Source: CAYURP01 sp964447175 (GTDB lineage Bacteria; Zixibacteria; MSB-5A5; SM23-73-2). Taken from it: a stretch of DNA of 10,229 nt. Made by a program: the position numbers and the translations under genes. The stretch covers positions 1 through 10,229 of the forward strand of contig CAYURP010000063.1 of assembly GCA_964447175.1 (NCBI GenBank). The letters are read 5' to 3'. The first letter of the stretch is position 1; every line of letters starts with the position of its first letter. The notes beneath the pieces were generated by a model. The model saw only the letters and a list, made by a program, of their open reading frames with translations, was not told the origin of the DNA and made no database searches. Below are positions 5,415 through 10,229 of the stretch, one piece after another.

Positions 5415-6605
5415 TCAGGTTCCAACAATACGGAGCTCTCTATGCTTAATCCAGATCCGTTCTGCTAACTTATCCAGCGAATTTAAATCCTCTTCTTTAG
5501 GATAACCTTTTACCACCACCGGATCAAGCATTTCCGCTTTGAGGTTAGAAAGTATACCCTTAATCTGGTCTGTCATCTTTCCACCCCAGCCATAGGAGCC
5601 GATGATGGATGCAAATCTGGTCTTGGGTCTTAAAACATTTACCAGATATGTGGCATAGACTGCGGCAGGATGGGGTCCAGCTAATACCGTAGGTGATGCG
5701 ATGACTATAGTGGCTGCATCCACCAGAGCCATAGCTAACTCACCGATATCGGTCTGGATCAGGTTAAATGGTTTTACGGTTATCCCTTTTTGGGTTAATG
5801 CAGAGGTCAGGTAATCAACCATCCTGTGTGTGCTGCCATACATCGAAACATAAGGGATAATCACCTCATTTTTTACTTCATCTGAAACCCACTCCCGGTA
5901 AGCATTGAGGATGAATTCCGGTTTGTCATAGACTGGTCCATGACTGGCTGCAATTATTTCAATGTCCAGATCCTTGATTTTATCCAGGTTTTTCTTAATG
6001 GGTATTCGGAAAGGCATCATAATTTCCGCATAATACCGCTTGGCTGACTTAACCATTTTTGCTTCATCTTTTGCAAAAAGATCATCTGTTGCCAGATGGG
6101 ATCCAAGAAAATCACAACTGAAAAAAATTTTATCCTCTCTTAAATAAGTGAACATAGTTTCCGGCCAGTGAACCCAGGGCGCGTAGATAAATTCCAGTGT
6201 TCTATTACCCAGGGATATGGTTTCTTGATCTTGGACAGTTATGAATTTCTCATCAGGAACCGGCATTACATCCATGAGCATGCCTTTGCATTTGGGATTG
6301 GTAAGGACTTTTGCATTCGGATAGGCTTTTAGAACCTCAGGTATTGATCCGGAATGATCCCCTTCGGCATGATTGGCAACTACATAATCTATCTTATTGA
6401 TTCCCAGCTCTTTCAGGTTACCTATCAATTCATTTTTCTTGGGGGGATAAACAGTATCTATTAAAGCGATTTTTTCGCTCCCCTTTATGAGATAAGAATT
6501 ATAACTTGTCCCTTCCGGAAGAGGGATTAACTCGTCGAATAGTTTTCTATCCCAATCTGCTGCACCTACTGAGTAGATACCTGGTTTTAACTCCTGCCAA
6601 GCCAT
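5415..6605 (-). CDS. fprA: A-type flavodiiron protein (FprA/ROO family)
   Basis: Reduces O2 to water and/or NO to N2O in the cytoplasm with electrons from rubredoxin. The N-terminal metallo-beta-lactamase-like domain (1 to about 245) has a complete di-iron ligand set: H79-x-E81-x-D83-H84 in NHAEGDHSG, H146 (PWVHWPE), D165 (SCDFLGSH) and H222 (AASHGP). The C-terminal flavodoxin domain (about 247-396) binds FMN through the phosphate loop at SMYGSTH (254-260). The length of 396 residues is normal for a class A enzyme with no extra C-terminal domain. Rubredoxin lies 73 bp upstream on the same strand, the classical partner arrangement. The Shine-Dalgarno (aggt, 7 bases away) is weak. Whether O2 or NO is the main substrate cannot be read from the sequence. 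Confidence 0.96.
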   Translation of the reverse strand: MAWQELKPGIYSVGAADWDRKLFDELIPLPEGTSYNSYLIKGSEKIALIDTVYPPKKNELIGNLKELGINKIDYVVANHAEGDHSGSIPEVLKAYPNAKVLTNPKCKGMLMDVMPVPDEKFITVQDQETISLGNRTLEFIYAPWVHWPETMFTYLREDKIFFSCDFLGSHLATDDLFAKDEAKMVKSAKRYYAEIMMPFRIPIKKNLDKIKDLDIEIIAASHGPVYDKPEFILNAYREWVSDEVKNEVIIPYVSMYGSTHRMVDYLTSALTQKGITVKPFNLIQTDIGELAMALVDAATIVIASPTVLAGPHPAAVYATYLVNVLRPKTRFASIIGSYGWGGKMTDQIKGILSNLKAEMLDPVVVKGYPKEEDLNSLDKLAERIWIKHRELRIVGT

Positions 6606-6678
6606 ATTAATTACCTATTATAAATCACAAAACTTTGGTAAATAGTGATGCTTAGTTTGACAAAATTCTGAATTGCCT

Positions 6679-6846
6679 TTAACCCTCCTCCATTGGTTCG
6701 AAGGCACTTTTGTCCGCTCCGCAAACCGGGCAGACCCAATCATCGGGCAGTTCCTCAAATGGTGTGCCGGGCTGGACTCCGGAATCCGGGTCGCCTTTTT
6801 CCGGGTCATAGATGTAGTCACAAATCGAGCATTTGTACTTTTTCAT
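6679..6846 (-). CDS. Rubredoxin
   Basis: A 55-residue single-iron electron carrier with the two knuckles C6-x2-C9-D and C39-P-x-C42-G-A, the usual YDP-G-DPDSGV loop and the WVCPVCG segment. These leave no doubt about the family. It passes single electrons to the flavodiiron protein encoded next and probably to superoxide reductase further along the strand. The frame stays open upstream to an ATG at 6918, which would add 24 basic, aromatic residues. I reject that start because aaggag lies 8 bases before the ATG at 6846, the protein from there has canonical length, and the promoter would overlap the longer version. Confidence 0.97.
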   Translation of the reverse strand: MKKYKCSICDYIYDPEKGDPDSGVQPGTPFEELPDDWVCPVCGADKSAFEPMEEG

Positions 6847-6854
6847 CTTTTTTT

Positions 6855-6860
6855 CTCCTT
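6855..6860 (-). promoter_or_regulatory. Ribosome binding site that fixes the rubredoxin start
   Basis: Read on the minus strand this is aaggag, 8 bases before the ATG at 6846. No comparable site precedes the in-frame ATG at 6918, so the shorter 55-residue product is chosen. Confidence 0.75.
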
Positions 6861-6888
6861 TTTCTTTTCGATAAAAATAAAGATTAAA

Positions 6889-6918
6889 AAGATAAAAGGT
6901 TTTTGTCTTCTTTGTCAA
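6889..6918 (-). promoter_or_regulatory. Sigma70-like promoter of rubredoxin-fprA with overlapping inverted repeat
   Basis: On the minus strand a perfect -35 box TTGACA (6913-6918) is followed after 18 bases by TATCTT (6889-6894; 4 of 6 to the -10 consensus). The -10 ends 42 bases before the rubredoxin ATG. An inverted repeat ttgtc-N7-gacaa (6912-6928) overlaps the -35 box, a position from which a bound protein would block the polymerase. The regulator is unknown; the repeat is not a clean match to PerR, Fur, FNR or Rex consensus sites as I know them. Confidence 0.55.
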
Positions 6919-7004
6919 ATCAAGACAATTTCACTCATATTTTCAGTTATTGATATACGTCCAAACCGGATTTATATTTTAAATTTTGATTCACAATTAG
7001 ATAC

Positions 7005-8165
7005 TCATAAGAAATTATTAAATATATAACCCAAGATTATTATTTGAGGCACCGTTATTATCGGAAGCCAGAGGGCAGTTTTTTTGCCGATGTTTGACCA
7101 GATTAAGCCTATTTCGGTGTAGTCTGTTGCTACTCCCGCCATTAAGAACACAAATGAGTTGCCAAAGGCTTTAGTCTGCTTGAATATCTCGAATGCCAGG
7201 GGTGCTGTGCCCTCAGAACAAACCTCTATTATCGTTGCTAAAACCAGAGTTACCAGAAGTCCCAGTAGAGTTGGTCCCATATAGTTCATAAAGAAATTAT
7301 GGGGAACATAAGCTCTGGCAGCCGAGGCTAAAAACATTCCGATCAGAATCCACCACAGAACCATCTTGGAGAGCTCCCAGGAACCTCTCAGCACGCCAAC
7401 TACTTCATTTTTCAAATTTCTTATGCTGAAATGATACTCCTGCCATCTTTTTTTAATGTCCTTCAGGATCGAAAAATCCTTTTCCACTTCAACTATGTAT
7501 TTCCCGGGCTCTATTAAACCCTTTTTATCTAATACCTGAAAGATCAAACCGGTGATTATGGCTATAATAATGGCAAAGCCCACAAAATACAGTGCTTTTA
7601 TACCGAAAAATCCAAATAATATTATGGTGATGGGCAGGTTTGCCCAGGGGGAGGCTAAAAGGAAAGCGATGACTGCTGGAGTGGAGGCACCTTTTTTGTA
7701 AAGCTCTATGGCTATGGCCAGGATCCCATGGGAGCAGGCGGACATCAGAAAGCCCAAACCCACTGAGTAAAATATGGTTCTCTTTTTATGTTGGGCTAAA
7801 TATTTTGAGACATATTTTCGGGGAATGAAATGGTCTATTACCCCTCCCAGAAGAAAACCTATAATGAGAGCCAGCCAGATTAACTTGACATAATCATAGA
7901 AGGAATAGATCAGATCTCTGAGAAGTGTTATTCCTAAAGATTGAAGAATGAAATGGATTAAAAGGAGAGCAGTTAAACCGAATACGACCAAAAAGATTTT
8001 TTCGGAGTACCAATTTTTTGCTGGAACCCCACAAGCATAGGATTTCTCCTTTTCGATCCCGTGCTGCTCCTCGTATTTCCTGATGCAGAATTCGCTGCAG
8101 AAATAATAACCATGAGCTTTTATGGTGCCCTTCATTCCACAGATCGGATCTATCTTATTCTCCAT
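7005..8165 (-). CDS. ArsP/DUF318-type permease with N-terminal YHS/TRASH-like cysteine domain
   Basis: An inner-membrane transporter of 386 residues. Residues 1-35 carry C9 (DPICGM), C23 and C27 (YYFCSEFC), the pattern of YHS/TRASH metal-binding domains found in heavy-metal handling proteins. About eight or more membrane segments follow, with two family-type motifs that hold buried cysteines: SACSHG (142-147) and EVCSEG (314-319). The two motifs sit in the repeated halves of the permease, flanking a cytosolic loop with charged residues (about 212-260). The group includes ArsP (organoarsenical efflux) and SO_0444-like proteins linked to Cu/Zn efflux. Substrate here is inferred as a soft metal or metalloid. 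The start at 8165 has gagag upstream. It is 158 bp upstream of the rubredoxin gene and has its own gap before it, so it is probably a separate transcription unit. Confidence 0.85.
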   Translation of the reverse strand: MENKIDPICGMKGTIKAHGYYFCSEFCIRKYEEQHGIEKEKSYACGVPAKNWYSEKIFLVVFGLTALLLIHFILQSLGITLLRDLIYSFYDYVKLIWLALIIGFLLGGVIDHFIPRKYVSKYLAQHKKRTIFYSVGLGFLMSACSHGILAIAIELYKKGASTPAVIAFLLASPWANLPITIILFGFFGIKALYFVGFAIIIAIITGLIFQVLDKKGLIEPGKYIVEVEKDFSILKDIKKRWQEYHFSIRNLKNEVVGVLRGSWELSKMVLWWILIGMFLASAARAYVPHNFFMNYMGPTLLGLLVTLVLATIIEVCSEGTAPLAFEIFKQTKAFGNSFVFLMAGVATDYTEIGLIWSNIGKKTALWLPIITVPQIIILGYIFNNFL

Positions 8166-8261
8166 AAAAATCTCTCAAAGAATTATCTTTTTCCAGTTAT
8201 TGCGACTTTTGTCCCTTTTATTGGATCAGAGTTACGTTAAATCCAAATTCTTATTGCAACC

Positions 8262-8876
8262 TTAACCTTTTTTGATGATATATCTCATTATAGGTCGGGT
8301 TTCCGAACGTCTGAGAACTTCAGTAAATCCTGCCTTAAGAAATGTGGAAGCCAGGCCATGGTAAGCGAAAATATCGGGTATCTGGCTTTTTTTGGGTTCC
8401 ACCGGATATGCTTCCACTATTTTCCCGCCCTGTTTTTTTACATAATCTATTGTAGCTTTTATCAATTTTAAGGTGATTCCTTTTTGCCTATATTTCTTGT
8501 CAACAAAAAAGCAGACCACAGACCAGACCGGTTGATTGTCCACTCTTTTCAGTATTCGTGATCTTTCCAGAACCTGGTAGTTCTCTCTGGGAGCTAACGA
8601 ACACCAGGCAATGGGATTGCCCCCAACGTAGGCCAGGATTCCAGGAATTTCACCTGAGTCCACAATTTTTTTAATTGCCTTTTTATTCCCCTCACCCTGT
8701 TGTTTTTGGAATTGAGAGCGCTTCAGTCTCCACCACATACACCAGCATCCGCCACAAGCTCCCCGTTCCCCAAACAATTTCACCAAGTCTTTCCATCGCT
8801 TTGGGGATAACGGATAAAACTCCAACTTTGAAGTGCCTTTTGAAGGTTTTCTTTTTTTCTCCTTAGACTTAGGCAT
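8262..8876 (-). CDS. GNAT-family N-acetyltransferase
   Basis: A 204-residue cytoplasmic acetyltransferase. After a basic N-terminus (KSKEKKRK) comes C41-G-G-C44-W-C46-MWWR, typical of a bacterial GNAT subgroup. The acetyl-CoA site follows as the strand SVVCFFVDKKYR and the Q/RxxGxT-like loop RQKGIT (130-135), and the helix LKLIKATIDYVKKQG. A late segment YHGLASTFLKAGFTEV is the usual GNAT C-terminal 'xxFLkaGF' part. The substrate is unknown. The cysteine cluster could bind a metal, or simply be structural. No clear Shine-Dalgarno precedes the ATG at 8876. The gene ends 97 bp before the permease start, in the same direction, and faces the prepilin peptidase gene across a shared 178-bp intergenic region. 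No link to the redox genes is apparent. Confidence 0.88.
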   Translation of the reverse strand: MPKSKEKKRKPSKGTSKLEFYPLSPKRWKDLVKLFGERGACGGCWCMWWRLKRSQFQKQQGEGNKKAIKKIVDSGEIPGILAYVGGNPIAWCSLAPRENYQVLERSRILKRVDNQPVWSVVCFFVDKKYRQKGITLKLIKATIDYVKKQGGKIVEAYPVEPKKSQIPDIFAYHGLASTFLKAGFTEVLRRSETRPIMRYIIKKG

Positions 8877-8971
8877 AATTTAATAAAGGAAATAAATTTC
8901 AAATAACACTTTAATTTTATGTTTTCGAATTGAAAAAGTCAAGATTTTTAATGAATAGGTTAATCCCTTTT

Positions 8972-8992
8972 TACCCTTCTATATTAAGGGTA
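8972..8992. promoter_or_regulatory. Inverted repeat in the divergent GNAT/prepilin-peptidase intergenic region
   Basis: taccctt (8972-8978) and aagggta (8986-8992) form a perfect 7-bp inverted repeat with a 7-base spacer, between the two divergent genes and 62 bases before the prepilin peptidase start. It could be an operator or a leader hairpin. No strong sigma70 promoter stands out to me in this 178-bp gap. Confidence 0.3.
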
Positions 8993-9042
8993 GAAGCTAA
9001 ACTTTATTCAATTCTTTACGACTCTATTAATACAAAATAGAA

Positions 9043-9048
9043 GAGGTG
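9043..9048 (+). promoter_or_regulatory. Ribosome binding site that fixes the prepilin peptidase start
   Basis: gaggtg lies 6 bases before the ATG at 9055. The in-frame GTG at 9046 falls inside this site, so it is not the start and the product begins MSVILF. Confidence 0.7.
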
Positions 9049-9054
9049 ACCAAT

Positions 9055-9834
9055 ATGTCTGTGATTCTTTTTTTAATGATATTGGCTATGGGATTAGCTG
9101 TGGGGAGCTTTTTGAACGTCTGCATTTACAGAATACCCGAAGGCAAGTCCATTTTCTTCCCGGGCTCCCACTGCCCCCAATGCAACAAGAAGATCCAGTT
9201 TTACGATAACATCCCGGTTTTAAGTTTCATAATCTTAAAAGGAAAATGCAGGTTCTGTGGATCAAAGATCTCTGTTCAATACCCTCTGGTGGAGCTTTTG
9301 ACCGCTTTTTTATTTTCAGGTGCCTATCTCTGGCAGGGTTTGAGCCTGGGATTTTTCTCCACGATCATTTTAGGTTGTCTGCTTGTAATTGTCTTTTTCG
9401 TGGATCTAAAACACAGAATCATACCGGATGTGATTACCCTGCCTGGAATCGTGATTGGATTGGGATTTGCCTTCTTTTCACCTCAAATAAAAATTCTGGA
9501 TTCTTTTTTAGGTCTCTTAATAGGGGGTGGAGTCTTCTATCTTCTGGCTATTTTAGGTGAGTTACTCTTCAAAAAGGAGAGCATGGGAGGAGGGGATATT
9601 AAGCTGGCTGCGATGTTGGGAGCGTTTTTAGGCTGGCAAAAACTCTTTTTGATATTTTTCCTTTCAGCCCTTTTAGGAAGTATAATAGGTATTTTGGCTA
9701 TACATCTTTCCTCAAAGGTAAAAGAACACAGAACCATTCCCTTTGGACCGTTTCTGGCTTTAGCTTCTTTTGCTGCTTTGTTCTGGGGTGAAAAAATAAT
9801 AAAAGCCTATCTGGATTTTTTCTGGAGACTTTAA
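9055..9834 (+). CDS. pilD: Prepilin peptidase / N-methyltransferase (type IV leader peptidase)
   Basis: An inner-membrane aspartic protease of 259 residues that cleaves the leader of type IV prepilins and pseudopilins and methylates the new N-terminus. The N-terminal part has GSFLNVCIYRIP (17-28) and then the cytoplasmic zinc-type methyltransferase domain with C40-x2-C43 and C65-x2-C68, complete as in bifunctional enzymes. The peptidase half shows the two expected aspartate motifs, VDLKHRIIPD (116-125) and GGGD (178-181) followed by IK, among about seven to eight membrane segments. No pilus structural genes lie in the window, though a probable sensor kinase follows 115 bp downstream on the same strand. 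The enzyme could serve a type IV pilus or a type II secretion system. Confidence 0.95.
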   Translation: MSVILFLMILAMGLAVGSFLNVCIYRIPEGKSIFFPGSHCPQCNKKIQFYDNIPVLSFIILKGKCRFCGSKISVQYPLVELLTAFLFSGAYLWQGLSLGFFSTIILGCLLVIVFFVDLKHRIIPDVITLPGIVIGLGFAFFSPQIKILDSFLGLLIGGGVFYLLAILGELLFKKESMGGGDIKLAAMLGAFLGWQKLFLIFFLSALLGSIIGILAIHLSSKVKEHRTIPFGPFLALASFAALFWGEKIIKAYLDFFWRL

Positions 9835-9949
9835 AATCCGACTCTTCAGGATTCCCTTCGTTTATTTCATTCTTTTTTACACAATAGCGTTAACAATCTG
9901 CCGATAAAATCAATGGATTTGAAAATTTAAGTATTACCTGGAAGTTGTT

Positions 9950-10229
9950 ATGAAAGGTAAAATCGGATTCAGCTACGAATCGCAGGTTAAGCTATCCCTT
10001 TTGTTTTTGATTCTCTTTTTAGTTTTACTTAATCTGGGAACGCTTTACCTCTTAGGCAAAACCAGGATGGTTTTGCAAAATGAAAACCAGTCTAAATTAA
10101 GAGGCGCTTCTGCGAGTGCCGGGATTCTATGGCAAAGCGGGAAATCGGAAAATCTGCAAAAGGGATTGAAGCAACTGGCATTTGCCTTCAATTTCGAGCA
10201 TATAATGATTCTGGATAAAGAACAGAGGA
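9950..10229 (+). CDS. Membrane-anchored protein, probable sensor histidine kinase, N-terminal part
   Basis: An open frame runs from ATG 9950 off the right edge, giving 93 residues. It begins with a short basic/polar N-terminus, then one long hydrophobic segment (about 14-35, LSLLFLILFLVLLNLGTLYL). A helical, Gln/Lys/Ser-rich region follows (MVLQNENQSKLRGASASAG), and the last part (FEHIMILDKEQR) resembles the first strand of a PAS/sensor domain, which often reads 'xxiivlDxxgr'. This layout is common in two-component sensor kinases, including NtrB/PilS-like ones next to pilus genes. The kinase domain itself lies beyond the window, so a chemoreceptor or diguanylate cyclase is also possible. The frame is closed upstream by a TGA at 9920 and ggaag stands about 6 bases before the ATG, so the start is well supported. 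Confidence 0.6.
   Translation, partial: MKGKIGFSYESQVKLSLLFLILFLVLLNLGTLYLLGKTRMVLQNENQSKLRGASASAGILWQSGKSENLQKGLKQLAFAFNFEHIMILDKEQR

Noticed and set aside
6847..6918. Longer rubredoxin starting at the ATG at 6918
   Set aside because: The extra 24 residues are not rubredoxin-like, the promoter lies inside that stretch, and a good ribosome binding site precedes the ATG at 6846.
8221..8246. ttggat/atccaa inverted repeat between GNAT and permease genes
   Set aside because: Six base pairs with a 14-base spacer and no T-tract; neither a clear terminator nor a clear operator.
9046..9054. GTG start for prepilin peptidase
   Set aside because: The GTG is part of the ribosome binding site for the ATG at 9055.

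Overview
The window is a stretch of bacterial chromosome, moderately AT-rich in the intergenic regions, that looks like an anaerobic or microaerophilic, probably uncultured Gram-negative. Three things support this. A large DUF5916-type protein at the left edge is typical of Bacteroidota/FCB-group and related candidate phyla. A secreted octaheme cytochrome c implies a periplasm. The dense set of rubredoxin-, flavodiiron-, desulfoferrodoxin- and ferritin-type proteins is the usual oxygen-defence kit of anaerobes. The phylum is not proven by the sequence; a Zixibacteria/KSB1/WOR-3-like lineage is a guess from gene content.

Layout. Positions 2-1063 (+) hold the C-terminal part of a DUF5916-family protein. 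Positions 1064-1475 carry no gene but contain at least six perfect or near-perfect hairpins, including a 104-bp block bounded by terminal inverted repeats. From 1476 to 8876 every gene is on the minus strand. Read in transcription order these are a GNAT acetyltransferase (8876-8262), an ArsP/DUF318-type metal permease with an N-terminal YHS/TRASH-like cysteine segment (8165-7005), rubredoxin (6846-6679), an FprA-type flavodiiron protein (6605-5415), a Dps-like ferritin with a cysteine pair (5319-4834), class II desulfoferrodoxin/superoxide reductase (4817-4437), a second bacterioferritin-like protein (4423-4004), an HAO-family octaheme cytochrome c (3858-2629), glutaredoxin (2485-2204), a ferredoxin:thioredoxin-reductase catalytic subunit fused to a rubredoxin domain (2207-1698), and a 61-residue three-cysteine orphan (1661-1476). 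The right end is on the plus strand: a prepilin peptidase (9055-9834), then the 5' part of a membrane-anchored protein that is probably a sensor kinase (9950 to the edge).

How the genes fit together. The minus-strand block reads as a reductive defence and thiol-redox island. Rubredoxin would feed electrons to the flavodiiron protein (O2 to H2O and/or NO to N2O) and to superoxide reductase (superoxide to H2O2). The flanking ferritins can consume peroxide while storing the released iron. The secreted HAO-like cytochrome may handle nitrogen oxides or hydroxylamine in the periplasm. The glutaredoxin/FTR-rubredoxin pair, whose reading frames overlap by 4 bp, looks like a dedicated route from rubredoxin- or ferredoxin-level electrons to protein disulfides. 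Two promoters with near-consensus elements are visible, upstream of rubredoxin and upstream of the first ferritin. Each has a different short inverted repeat over its -35 box.

The FTR-rubredoxin fusion with its glutaredoxin partner, the adjoining three-cysteine orphan, and the hairpin cluster are the parts that most deserve a second look.
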